This document shows positions 1 to 10,438 of a stretch of DNA of 64,000 nt, piece by piece. Under the pieces are notes generated by a model. The model made no database searches and was not told the DNA's origin. It saw only the letters and a list, made by a program, of their open reading frames with translations. The DNA is from Theobroma cacao (lineage: Eukaryota; Streptophyta; Magnoliopsida; Malvales; Malvaceae). The first letter of the stretch is position 1. Each line of letters starts with the position of its first letter. Both the position numbers and the translations under genes were made by a program. Location: positions 9,769,387-9,833,386 of the forward strand of contig NC_030851.1 of the NCBI RefSeq assembly GCF_000208745.1. Reading direction: 5' to 3'.

Positions 1-99
1 TGAAAACACTTAGTTTTTTATTGCATTAAGTGTAAGCTAATGTATACATGCTTCACAAGACACCATCCATATGCTAAATACCTCATTTCCAACTAAAGA

Positions 100-600
100 T
101 GCCTGGTCCACGATGGAAATTTTATATGAGTTACAGGGGTACATGGAGGGTGAAAAGCCGACATATGGTAAAAAATGAGAAGATGTCGATTTCATCCTCG
201 CACCTTGCAATGTGGGCAGGCATTGGGTGGTAGCGAAGATCGACTTGGTGAGGTGGACGATCAAGGTGGTGGACTCTGTAAGAACTGCGGATGTTAAGGA
301 TAACGGAGTGCGTGCGACTCAAATGACACCCTTTCGACTATTATGCTAATCATATGCCACCAAATCGGTTATTTCAACAAAACACGCTGAAAGACACGGG
401 ATTTGACGCTGATGCCAATGGATATCCATTTGCCAAAATCTAAAGTGCATTGGCAGAACGATAGTTTCAGCTGCGGTATGTTCATGATAAGGTACATTGA
501 CGATATTTTACAATAAGAAAATATCAGAGTTAAGTAGAATATGATTGCAAATATGCGTTGCCAATACACACTAGAAAGTTTTTCCAACAGTTGTGAGAGC
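100..600 (+). pseudogene. Ulp1/C48-type SUMO-protease catalytic domain remnant
   Basis: Translated in shifting plus frames, this stretch shows the three landmarks of a C48 (Ulp1) cysteine protease. They are FILAPCNVGRHWVVAKIDL with the catalytic His-Trp (near 190-245), VVDS with the acidic residue (near 268-280), and NDSFSCGMFMIRYIDD with a Gln just upstream and the catalytic Cys in SCGMF (near 450-505). Ulp1 proteases process or remove SUMO, and in plants such domains are often carried by MULEs. Stop codons (for example just before the His block) and frame changes break the reading frame. The N-terminal part is missing or lies to the left of the window. It sits convergent to the transposase at 5,834-2,815. 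The domain call is firm from the spaced triad. Function today is very unlikely. Confidence 0.72.
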
Positions 601-828
601 GAACCCTGAACATATCGACCGTTGTATGTACATCATTTTTTTTGTATATATAATTAATTTTATTAATTTTAATATTCGTACATTTTGTACATTACTTTCC
701 CATTACTTCTTTATCAATAAAACATAAAATCAAGCTGAAAAGTGAAAAGGTAAAAATAGAGAGATAAACTTCATATTGAAAAAATCCAAAAATCGAAAAG
801 CTAAAATTTCCTTAATTTTATTAATTTT

Positions 829-1215
829 GTGTCGTGTCACCCACAAGACTGCAACATTTTGGCCTGCCACTCCAAGTCTGCATGCACTCAGCGTGTCACC
901 ATAATTGGCCCCTGCCATGTCACCCCACAAGACTGCAAGAAGTCAATGTGTCACGCCAAGTCTGCATGCACTCGGCATGTCACCACAATTGGCCCTTGCC
1001 GGGTCACCCCAAAAGACTGCAACAAGTTAGCGTGTCACGCCATAAGTCTGCATTAACTTAGTGTGTCACGCCATAAGTCTGCTTGCACTTAGTGTGTCAC
1101 TATAATTGGCCCCTGCCGTGTCACCCCACAAGACTGTAACAAGTCAACGTGTCACGCCATAAGTCTGAATTAACTCAACGTGTCACGCCAAGTCTGCATG
1201 CACTCAGCGTAACAT
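829..1215. repeat. Modular GTGTCAC minisatellite (array 1)
   Basis: About 390 bp built from three short modules that each begin with TGTCAC. These are a 31-bp module ending in AAGTCTGCATGCACTCAGCG, a 24-bp module with ATAATTGGCCCCTGCCG, and a 31-bp module with CCCACAAGACTGCAACAAG. The modules follow one another in variable order, giving an apparent super-period of about 85 bp early in the array and shorter spacing later. The array is GC-richer than its surroundings. It lies between the Ulp1 remnant and the transposase. Open frames through it come from the repeat and are not treated as coding. Confidence 0.8.
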
Positions 1216-1379
1216 CCACTCACGAAGTTATTCAACATAATATAACTTAAACGAAGAAAATAACTCAAGAAAATATATGCTCAATGAAAATAAAAATTTC
1301 TATAAATTTTATTAAAATTTTTAAAAAAAGACCCCTCAGAAAATACATGGAGATGATACAAAAAAAAATGAACCGTAAT

Positions 1380-1598
1380 TCATTTCTTCCTAAGTTCATC
1401 CACTTTGAACTCTATCTCCACGAGAATCTTTTTGTTGCTCAGGATGGCAGCCTCCAGGTCAAAAGTCCTTTGCATCAGGTTGTCGATGAGGGCCTGCATC
1501 TCCTGCTGAAATATCTGCAACTACTCCCTCAAAGGCATCTCTTCCTCTTCGGAGGTTACCTCTTTCGCGTTCTCGACTTTTGCATCTTTGAAGGTCAT
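1380..1598 (-). pseudogene. Small charged coiled-coil-like ORF inside the MULE
   Basis: Read on the minus strand from an ATG at 1,598 to a TGA at 1,380, this gives 72 codons interrupted by a single TAG at codon 26. It begins MTFKDAKVENAKEV, continues with an acidic TSEEEEMPLRE stretch, and after the stop runs as an amphipathic Glu/Lys/Leu-rich segment ending KVDELRKK. The spacing of Leu, Ile and Phe suggests a coiled coil. I do not recognise a family. It lies on the transposase strand, downstream of it. It could be a captured host fragment, a small accessory ORF of the MULE family, or chance. The single in-frame stop with clean frame on both sides argues mildly for a recently live ORF. Confidence 0.35.
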
Positions 1599-1610
1599 TT
1601 TTAAATTATC

Positions 1611-2800
1611 TGAGATTGATTAAGATAATTGAATTTGATTCAAATGATTAATGGTTCCCCTTATTTATAGACATGAATGTTGACTCTTCATTTTCTACAT
1701 CCATTTAAGTGCAATGAAGGGGGGCTGAATTGGTTATTAAGTACCTATTCGGCCTGCCTTTTCATCTTATCTACCTCTTAAAAGCAAAAGCCAGGCCAAA
1801 CATCATTTTTCAAGAAATTCTTAATAAAAAGCAACTTAAAGGTTTTCTCTCTTTCTCATTAATCAAAAAGGATTTTAATGTTACCTCTTTTCTCTTTTTC
1901 AAAAAATTCGTTATCGTTTCCTCTTTTCTTTTTTTTTTTTAATTTAAGCATCATGGTAGACCAACAAAAATCTAATACTATTGCTACTACAAAAGTTTGA
2001 AATTATATATAAACTTCAAGAATTACATTAGAGCTTATTAGGTTATTAAAGACCACAAATCCTATTGAATTTATAAATAAAAACTTTACTCTATTTTATT
2101 AATATATTTTTGAAATTAAAAATATAAATTCATGACATATAAATTATATAAATATAAATAAAAGTGCTTAGCCCATGAGATTCTCGAAACTCTACTTATT
2201 TTCACTTTTAAAATAGACATATATTTGGCAAGGTTCGAAAAAGAAAATTGAACTTCGAGAATTTTTAATATTGAGTATGGATAAGCATTTGAGAGCCGAA
2301 ATCACTCAAAGAATAATTAAAATATTAGGTTATATTATTTTTCTTATAACAGGTGTTACTTTTTAAAACTTTCTTTAAATTTCTAAAATAAAGTAAAATT
2401 TACACTTGAGGTGGGTGAAGTGAATAACAAGCAAGATGAAAAACAGAGGCAGAGATATTGACGAAATTTAATTACTCATGAAATTAAAGAAATTTCATTG
2501 TAAGAACATAAACAGTTAAATTAAATGAAATAGAAAGGAATGAAATCAAATCATTAATTGTTTACTACAAGTGGTAATAAAATGTGACAAATGGGGTAAC
2601 GGTATAGGGACTTCAAAAGTCTATTCAGTGTTCAAAACTACAGACAAAATGAAATGAATACTCAAATAATATATCTATAAAATTAATAAAAAAATAAAGA
2701 CTCATCTACAAGAGGAAACTAACAAATACTAAAAAAAAATGAATGAATATAAGATACTGCAAGAGGAAATTGTGAGAAAGGTATTGCACATGGCTTACAC
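1611..2800. other. AT-rich non-coding DNA inside the MULE
   Basis: AT-rich sequence without a convincing ORF, with T-runs near 1,925-1,942. I see no repeat structure or gene signal beyond low complexity. It separates the small minus-strand ORF from the transposase 3' end. Confidence 0.6.
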
Positions 2801-2814
2801 ATTGAGTTAGGTTG

Positions 2815-5800
2815 ACAAGTTGTCTTCATCCACAACACACCTTACATTTTCAGACATTGTCCTTCGTATTGGACAATTGTTGCGTGTGTGACCGGTTTGT
2901 CTGCAACTTGAACATGCTTTGGGTCAGCGCACTCGTGGAGTCGTCGATTGACTTGGAGATGGTGCCGGATTTGTGGATGGAATTGCAAATGGGGATGGGC
3001 AATTCTGTCTGTTATGCCCATACCTTTTGCATTGTGAACATCTCCGTGCTCGACTGCCTTCACCAACCGATGGAATCTTTCTCCTCCTAAGTCTTCCTGC
3101 TTGGCTTCACCAAGGTGGTGGCAAGACGACAAATTGTTTCACATGAGGGGGGGATATCCCACTCACAGGATGCTCTACAGGCCGAATGGATCCCGAATAA
3201 CCCTCCACTAAAACGGTTGTCTTGTAGTAGTCAGCGCAAAATTCAATGGCTTCACGTTTGCATTTACTAAAAAATACAATAAACTCAATCTTCAAGCACA
3301 ATGTAAATGCTATGTCAATTACGGTTTAAATAAGAAATAAAGATATTCTAACCTTATTGCTGCAATGGCATGGCTGCATGACAGTAAATCTATTTGGAAC
3401 TCACAACATGAACACGTATTCCTGGATAGGTTTACAAGTCCGTCCATTTTTCCATCTTTAACTTCGAACTCCACTCGATTGATAAGCTTAACTACAAAGC
3501 GATGTGCATCATTGAACCATTTGCTCAACCCAAGGGCTGAGGGGCATAGTCACCTTGACGACCTCCTTGTACCGGCTATGGAACCAACGCTGGAACATGT
3601 CTCTAATGAACTTGATCAAAACAGTGATTGGCATTTGTCTTGCATGCTTCAAGCATGAGTTAACACATTCCGCTATGTTGGATGTCATCATTTGGTATCG
3701 CCTTGTCGGAGAACATGCACGTGCCCATCTCTTAAGCCCTATTCTCATAAGGTCAGCGTGGGCTCTCGCGTGAATATGCTTGAGCTGGTTCATATGTCTG
3801 TTGAAATCGAAAACCTTATAGCAATCTCGAGCAAAGGTGAAAATCATACAAACATCGTCGCGCTTGAACTTGTTTTTAAAGTTTTTTTTTCAAGTGGTAA
3901 CAGCATAAACTATGGTGCGCTTCTGGGTATGCATTTTGGATTGCTTTCTTAATGCTGAGATGTTGATCAGAAATGAACATAGTGTTTTCAAGACAACCAA
4001 CCGCATCACGCAGCTTGCTAAGAAACCACGTCCACGAGTCTTTGTCTTCAACATGGCCAATGCCAAATGCAACTAGATATACGCTCTTGTTCGCATCTTT
4101 GCATACAGTGACAAACAGAACACCCTGAAACCTGCCTTTTAGATGTGTTTCATCAATTGCAACTGTAGGACGCATAACATCCCTAAACCCCTGAATACAA
4201 GCCTTGTATGATCAGAAACAATATTTGAATCTTTCTGCCTCATCAGTGGCCACTGTAGTCATTGTGCCAGGATTTTCTTGTTCCAACATATAATAATACG
4301 AGGGTAGTAGTTGAAATGACTCCTCCGATGGATCGAAAACAAACCTCTCCTCATACACCTTCGCTTGCCAAGCCTTACCATACAAACATTCCAATCCCCA
4401 CTAAACCCTCATCTCATAAATTATGTCCTTAGGTTTTAATGCTACTTCATTAGCTCGAAGCTTGTGTGACATAAGTTCACCAATTATCTTCTCACTCATA
4501 GTTGGAAATCGCCCTTGAAAACCATCAACAGTACAGATGTGTACTTTGTGGAATGTCCGAACTTGCCAATATTCTCCTTTGTCAAGTAACTTTGTTACAC
4601 GCACACTAAACTTGCATGCCTTGTCCTTGCAACCAACCTCATAACGACCTTTTCATGACCTTTTTACTCTTATCGCAAACTTCTCTTTTATAACCAACAT
4701 GTTTAAAGCTCATTTCAACTCGGCCTTCGACGAAAACATTCTTCATTTGTATAAGCGATCATCGACACATGTCATCTCCTCAGTGGTAATTGTTTGGAAG
4801 GAGAACCTTTCTACACCCGCAATTTCCCACGTATGAGATATCCTTGCATTTCCCCTTTTCTGATCACTATCATCGAGCAATGTATCAAGGGAATGAATCT
4901 CGTTCTCACCAACGATGGGGTTATTGTTTATGGGGTCATCACACTGAACATCTCCTACATCAACACCTCCAACAGGTTCCATTTTGCCTTTAACATTATT
5001 GCAAATTGGAATATCAATGTCATAAAGGCAGTCATTGTCTGAATTGTTATCTTGCCATTGTTCAAGCCCATCATCTGAAGTGTCATCAAATCTATCTTCA
5101 CCGACAGCGAAAAAATCCTCATTTCCCTCATCAAATGCAGTATTATCCTCCAGCGTTGCAGTGTCACCCTCCAACCTCACATTATTGTCCTCAAGTGTCG
5201 TATTCTCATTTGACAATGGCATTACACATTCTACAATTTCACCCGATCGTTGCATTTGTTTGACAGAAGCAAGTAATTAATTTGATGCACATCCTGATCG
5301 GAATTGTGCAGCCAACTGTTCTGTGAATGTCGTCTATCTACCGGGCTGCACAAACTCTTGTGCATACCACAATTGCCATTGTTGTGGGTTACGGACCGAA
5401 TGTTGTGGTATATGTGAATCATTGTAAATCTCATTTTGATTGAACTGATTACCATGTTGTCCAACTTCTTCATGTGACATAACATTTGTTTGGCGTCCCT
5501 TAATGCTGACATACACAGTCGAAACATTCTTCTATTCTAGCAGAATTAATGCAACATCCTCATCGTCCTTGATAATTGGCCGTGATAGCTCTCCGGGTGT
5601 ACTGATCAATGCATGTAACTCAATCTCGTCAATTTCTGAGTTTACCCCAACAACATCTTTAACTAGCTTCATCAAGCCCGCAAACGATAAATCACTCATA
5701 ACCCCCCACATTCGTGACTCACCACCATTGTAAATGCCATCCACCCACTGACCACTGTGTCTTATCACAAGTCGCACAATTAGAACCCCACTGAAATTTT

Positions 5801-5834
5801 GAAAAAAAAAAAAATTGTCAATCATTTTACACAA
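2815..5834 (-). pseudogene. MULE (MuDR-family) transposase, decayed
   Basis: Minus-strand segments in changing frames assemble into the domain order of a plant MuDR transposase. An acidic N-terminal region (5,834-4,743, with repeated LEDN motifs) comes first. A DNA-binding region follows (about 4,740-4,400, ending in the MSEKIIGELMSHKLRANEV block). The DDE core is at 4,394-3,876, with AIDETHLKGRF carrying the first Asp and MFISDQHLSIKKAI the second. The SNIAECVNSCLKHAR block near 3,690 carries the Glu. A SWIM zinc finger of C-x-C...C-x-H type (NTCSCCEFQ, LLSCSHAIAAI) spans about 3,460-3,360, and C-terminal CCHC knuckles (for example ACSSCRQTGHTRNNC) lie at about 2,910-2,865. Many frameshifts and stops interrupt it. 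The protein would normally cut and join the element termini in the nucleus. Confidence 0.88.
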
Positions 5835-5865
5835 TACATGTCGTGATAAAAAATTTATCAGTCAT

Positions 5866-6411
5866 GTTGTTACACGTCATGCATTTAACGTAAAATGTTG
5901 TAACATGTCATGCATATAACGTAAAATGTGGTAACACGCCATGCATATAACATAAAATATTGTAACACGTCATGCATATAGCGTAAAATGTGGTAACACG
6001 CCATGCATATAACGTAAAATGTCGTAATACGTCATGCATTTAATGGAAAATGTGGTAACACGCCATGCATATAACATAAAATGTGGTAACACGTCATGCA
6101 TATAACGTAAAATAACGTTAAATGTTGTAACACGTTATGTATATAACGTAAAATGTTGTTACACACCATGCATATAACGTTAAATGTTGTAACACGCCAT
6201 GCATATAACGTAAAATGTGATAACATGCCATGCATATAACGTAAAATGTTGTAACACGCCATGCATATAGTGTAAAATGTGGTAACACGCCATGCATATA
6301 ACGGAAAATGTGGTAACACGCCATGCATATAACATAAAATGTGGTAACACGCGATGCATATAACGTTAAATGTTGTAACACGCCTTGCATATAACCAATG
6401 TCGTGACACGC
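5866..6411. repeat. 31-bp minisatellite, about 17 copies (array 2)
   Basis: A tandem array with unit GTGGTAACACGCCATGCATA plus TAACGTAAAAT (31 bp) repeats about 17 times, with one copy carrying a 10-bp insertion (near 6,110). The first units alternate between GTGG...CGCC and GTTG/ATTG/GTCG...CGTC types, hinting at a dimeric higher-order unit. It sits immediately upstream of the transposase N-terminus. Because 31 is not a multiple of 3, the same peptide pattern appears in all three minus frames, so the long ORFs here are repeat artefacts. Confidence 0.92.
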
Positions 6412-6984
6412 TAAAATAATGCTAACACATGTTATAGATGCATAGCGTGTAACAACTATGGGCAATGTTTCTAATCCATATTCTAATTTACACCAAATGT
6501 TTCAGAAATTTAAGTGTGTTGTAGTAATAAACTCAATAATAGGTACCTTGATGTCATCTCTGCTATAGGGTCTGTTAATCTATGATAATATGACCAGATG
6601 CAAAGAGATAGACCACAGCCCGATGACGATGGTACTCAACAAAGAGTTGATAGAGCTCATACATTTCAGAGATCTGAGAGAGCTGACGACAATGGTGCTC
6701 AACAAAGACTTGCCAAAGTTTAGATAGTTCAGAGAGTTGAGAGAGAAAGAGGACCGAGCTCAAACAGCTGAGCATTTATTTTTATTTTTTTCTATTTTCT
6801 CTTTGGCGGGAGGGAGATAGCTCAAACAGTTGAGCATTTATTTGAAACGATGCTTTTAAGGGCATTTTGGTCTATTCATGCTTCTTTTTGGCTAAAAACA
6901 GATAACTTTATATGGGTGGTTATTTCTGAAATCACCTTATCACGAGGTCTTTTTCTCACAATTTCCTATATATATATATATATT
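6412..6984. other. Non-coding flank with short duplication and putative MULE terminus
   Basis: No gene is visible. An imperfect direct duplication of about 60 bp (GACGATGGTACTCAACAAAG near 6,622 and GACGACAATGGTGCTCAACA near 6,684) and a duplicated GCTCAAACAG(C/T)TGAGCATTTAT (near 6,758 and 6,821) are present. The end at 6,930-6,966 reads as a candidate MULE terminal sequence on the minus strand, followed by a TA microsatellite (6,967-6,982). Confidence 0.5.
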
Positions 6985-7460
6985 AATAAAGTCATATATT
7001 ATATATACATATATTTAATTTATACATAAGCATTACTATAACTTATGATAGACTTTATTTATATAATTACACTTAATAACTTTATTAGTTTTTTTCTTAA
7101 TAACTTTATTAGTTATCACCTTAGATTTTATAATATATTATTTATAATTAGTTATTATTTATACAAACTTTGATATAAAACATTTGAACCTATAATTTGT
7201 ATCATTAATTTTACATATATATAATAAAGTAATATATTATATATACATATATTTAATTTATACATAAGCATCACTACAACTTATAATAAACTTTATTTAT
7301 ATGATTACACTTAATAAGTTTATTAACTATCACCTTAGATTTTATAACATATTGTTTATAATTAGTTATTATTTATACAAATGTTGATATAAAACATTAT
7401 AACATATAAGTTATGTCATTAATTTCATATATATATATATATATAAAATTATGGATGAAG
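6985..7460. repeat. AT-rich tandem duplication, period about 238 bp
   Basis: Two consecutive AT-rich copies align from TATATTATATATACATATAT near 6,995 and near 7,233 through to the ATTAATTTCATATATATAT end. Both contain TTAATTTATACATAAGCAT and CACCTTAGATTTTATAA. Copy one has an extra short internal duplication (TTAATAACTTTATTAGTT repeated near 7,073-7,111). Both copies are flanked by TA microsatellites. There is no coding signal. Confidence 0.85.
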
Positions 7461-7687
7461 TTTATAAGTTTTAATATTATAATTTACAAAAAAATAGTGA
7501 TAAAATTTTGATCCATTGGTCCGGTTAACCTAATTATCTTTTATATTTTGAAATGACAAAAATTAAATGATCAAAATTTCACCTAACTCACAAAGGATCA
7601 AAGGTCTCATATTCTCAGACAATGCCAAGTAAGTTTGAAAGAGAAAAAAAAGTGAAAACAAGCTTTGAAAATGCATTCTGGTCCAAA
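7461..7687. other. AT-rich intergenic DNA
   Basis: Short AT-rich stretch ending in an A-rich run before the palindrome field. I see nothing assignable in it. Confidence 0.5.
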
Positions 7688-8095
7688 TCTATCAATAGAT
7701 GTTCATCATGTATCGATACATTTGGATAAGTATAATCAAATTGCAACATCTATAGATACATGTTCTTCAGCAAAAGTCAAAACTCAAAAGTCAAACTTAA
7801 TCTATCGATACATCCTCAATTGTATCGATAGAATTGAGAAGAATGCATATTTACCTAAAAGTATCGATACATTTTTCAAATGTATCGATAGATTTTCAAC
7901 AGAATGCTCATTGATTTAAAAGTATCGATAAATAGTGTCATGTATCAATACATATTTAAGTAGCTTACAGAGATTCTTGCAGGTAAGTTCAAATATATTG
8001 ATACATGAATAAATGTATCGATACAACTTGGTAGGAATTCAAAACAAAATGCAATGTATTGATACATTCACATATGTGTCGATACAAAATGACTA
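7688..8095. repeat. Field of TGTATCGATACA palindromes
   Basis: About 13 copies of a 10-12 bp palindrome centred on ATCGAT (consensus TGTATCGATACA, with ATTGAT or ATCAAT variants) occur in 400 bp, in loosely paired spacing of about 15-40 bp. Examples are at about 7,712, 7,803, 7,825, 7,862, 7,881, 7,943, 8,018 and 8,078. The intervening sequence is not conserved, so this is a motif field rather than a strict tandem repeat. It lies at the front of an LTR-like remnant and could be its enhancer-like U3 portion. Confidence 0.75.
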
Positions 8096-8753
8096 TTGGA
8101 GCATTGGATAAAGAGAAAAACGGCTATTTTTACATTAAATGCTCTCCCAACTACCCTTGAAGCTTCAGCAACTATAAACACAAGCTTCCTCAGCATTTAT
8201 AAAGGTTAGGAGACTTGAAAACATGACTCAAGAAAGGAGAATTAGCCAAAATACATTCAAAACCTATTGTACTCTTCTTAAATACAAAAAGTCTTTTAGT
8301 CAAGCATTTATTAGGCTTCCATTCTTTTCTGCAAGTACTATACAAAATTCTTCACTCAGCTTTTAAGAGGCACTTTTGCTGTACCTACATTTCTTTCATT
8401 GTATTTGCTCAAGTGATTATACCTTAACCAATTGAAAAAGTAGAGTGGTTACGCTTTAACCATAAAAAAACATTGTATTGTATAGTTATGCTTGATCCAC
8501 AAAAAGTATTGTATTCAGCTTTTGGATTGAATAGTGGATTTAAACTCCTTAATAAATCTAAGGGAGAGGACGTAGGTACTTGAAAATTCAATTCTCTTTC
8601 ATTGATCTAAAAGCTAATTAGTTTGTTTTCTTTTTAAACTCTTTTGAATTAAAGACACGATTTTGTTCAAAAAGGAAAATTTTTTTTTTAATTCTTAAAG
8701 TAGTCCAATTCACCCCTCTTGGACCTAATCGTATTGAGCTAATTAATCTAACA
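8096..8753 (+). mobile_element. Probable copia-type LTR remnant (solo)
   Basis: Downstream of the palindrome field there is a TATA-like ATTTATAAAGG (near 8,199). The far end has the U5-like string AATTCACCCCTCTTGGACC (8,707-8,725), a phrase commonly found near the 3' end of plant copia LTRs, and finishes ...CTAACA at 8,753. No primer-binding site or gag follows, so a solo or truncated LTR is likely. The left end could not be placed because no second copy is in the window. Confidence 0.4.
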
Positions 8754-8930
8754 GGTCCAAAACCGGGTCAACCAAACCAATTTTATATTCGATCGGTTTG
8801 ATATTTTTTATATTTGGTCGATTTTTTAAAAATGATTCGTTCATTTGATCCTTAAGTATGATGGATCAAATCACCCAATCTACCCATTTGCTCATCCCTA
8901 GGTACAGGTTAACAGTTTACTACAGTTCCC
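8754..8930. other. Short spacer before LINE
   Basis: AT-rich spacer with no gene signal. The LINE 5' end is somewhere here or slightly downstream. Confidence 0.4.
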
Positions 8931-9149
8931 ATTGTATCCTCGAATTAAAATTGGGAAGGAACTCTTCATCTTGAGATCTACGATTGCCAGTATTGTCAAT
9001 GTGCAACCTCAAGTTATCATGCCACCATCAAGCTCTCTTCCTCCGATCACCGGTGAAACGGAAATACGTGGGAGAGAAAGGGAGCCTACAGCCTCACGTG
9101 ACATTGAGAAAATTTTGAATTTGATTTCTTTATCTAGCAAAGAGATAGA

Positions 9150-10328
9150 GTTTGAAGGGTGATGAAATTATTAAAAATTCAGATTTGGAGGAAGTATCGT
9201 TTGATCCAAATTCTGTACTTTTTAAGAATATTTATTCACGAGTAATTAGTGAGATAAAATCTCATGGAGGTGTTTTATTGGCTTCGGACAAATTTAATAA
9301 ACTAGACAATGTTGGTGGGTCTTGTTTACCATGTCCTAAGGCTTTGAATGATAATTTGAATTCAAATTCTGCTAGGAAGGTTTTGCACAGCAGTGAGTAT
9401 CCTAGGAAAGCTGGTTTGGACGTGGATGTGTTTGACACAAATACTATCTTGGGGAAGTAGATTTATTCCAAATTAATTTCTGATTTAAATAGTGGTGGTA
9501 AAAGGGATTCAGACAACATTAATGTATTAGTTAATGTTGATGGACTCTTCCAACTTGTCCTAAAGAAAAATTAAAAGAGTTTAGTTATAAGCAAGCACGC
9601 AATGGAGGATCGGGAATTCAAGTTTGGACTGATTAAAGAGAATTGAATTGTGTGATGAGAATGCCTTTACTGTTTTATGCAATGAATCCGACATTGAGAT
9701 TAAATCGAGTTTAAGTCCAGTGAATGAGAAGAAATTGAATTATTTTGAGGGCAGCAAAACCTTGTCCTTAATGTATTCTGATCCAAACAGCATTACTCAG
9801 GAATTAAACCCAATAGGGGGAGGGCATGAGAGTCCTATTGGGATTGCCCAACGGAGGTCTGGCTCTTCGCATAAAACTCTAGAAATTACACCTTTAGCAG
9901 TGGATCGAAGTCAGCTTATCTCATCTGCAGAAGAATTCAAATTAATCTATTAAAGTCCGGGTCATATTTATGACGAGTTCTCCCAAGGAGAAATGGTTGT
10001 CTTTGAAGAAGAAAATGTCGTCTGGGGTCGGCGAGCTAGATTGGATAATGATGACCGGTCTTTTGTGGCTACTAAGGAGTGTGGGGGTTGTAAGGAGTAT
10101 GGGGAACGTGATGGAGATATTAGCAGCAGTAAAAGAAGGAAGGGTAGGAAAAATTTTGAGAATCGGAGTAAACCGACGGATGGTGGGAGGGTGCTACGTA
10201 GCAATTCTAGAATGGTCGAGGGAGTTGTTAAATCTCAAATGGAGGACAGGAATGACGTAGCAAGTGATACTATACAAGAGGAGGCAGAGGTTGTGTGGTC
10301 TGTTAAAGAAAGACTAGGTATTGATTGA
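9150..10328 (+). pseudogene. LINE ORF1-like remnant
   Basis: A series of plus-strand open stretches separated by stops. One is 9,152-9,460 (GDEIIKNSDLEEVSFDPNS...), another 9,648-9,953, and the last (9,993-10,328) ends in EVVWSVKERLGID. That ending resembles the tail that precedes ORF2 in plant LINEs, where the protein often ends in an aromatic-rich xVWxxGKxLG motif. The middle is Ser/Asn/Lys-rich. No intact zinc knuckle was seen. ORF1 proteins of this class bind the element RNA. Identification rests mainly on position directly upstream of the endonuclease. Confidence 0.45.
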
Positions 10329-10438
10329 ATTCACTAATACTAAGGAGGATTTGTTGAATTGAGTGGTAGCTTTGGAGAAGGAGGAACAAAATCCTTCGAA
10401 TTAATGATAGTATTAGGTTTGATTGTGAGTTTTTTTTT

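Larger units (their letters stand above)
1..6966. mobile_element. Mutator-like element (MULE) with Ulp1-type protease remnant
   Basis: The region contains a decayed MULE transposase on the minus strand (5,834 to about 2,815) and, on the plus strand, the catalytic half of a Ulp1-like cysteine protease (about 100-600). Plant MULEs that carry a Ulp1 domain (Kaonashi/KI-type) are established. The two genes converge here. The right terminus is inferred at about 6,966, where the minus strand begins GGAAATTGTGAGAAAAAGAC, which resembles a MULE end, and is followed by (TA)n that could hide a target-site duplication. The left terminus is not in the window. Two minisatellite arrays (829-1,215 and 5,866-6,411) flank the transposase. 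Both genes carry stops and frameshifts, so the copy is not autonomous. I am confident about the MULE and Ulp1 content but not about the element boundaries. Confidence 0.7.

Noticed and set aside
829..1061. Two overlapping Cys/His-rich plus ORFs that look like zinc-finger repeats
   Set aside because: Translation of the GTGTCAC minisatellite. Cys-His spacing follows the DNA repeat and there is no conserved finger pattern.
1284..1604. 106-codon plus ORF
   Set aside because: Antisense to the better-composed minus ORF at 1,380-1,598. Hydrophobic, with no recognisable family.
2812..3132. Open frames overlapping the transposase 3' end on both strands
   Set aside because: Shadows of the C-terminal knuckle region, whose true frame is interrupted.
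829..6411. CRISPR-like arrays
   Set aside because: Direct repeats are contiguous, with no unique spacers, in a plant nuclear context.
6032..6465. Two overlapping 115-125 codon minus ORFs with a Tyr/Met/His-rich repeat
   Set aside because: Produced by the 31-bp minisatellite, which is open in all minus frames.
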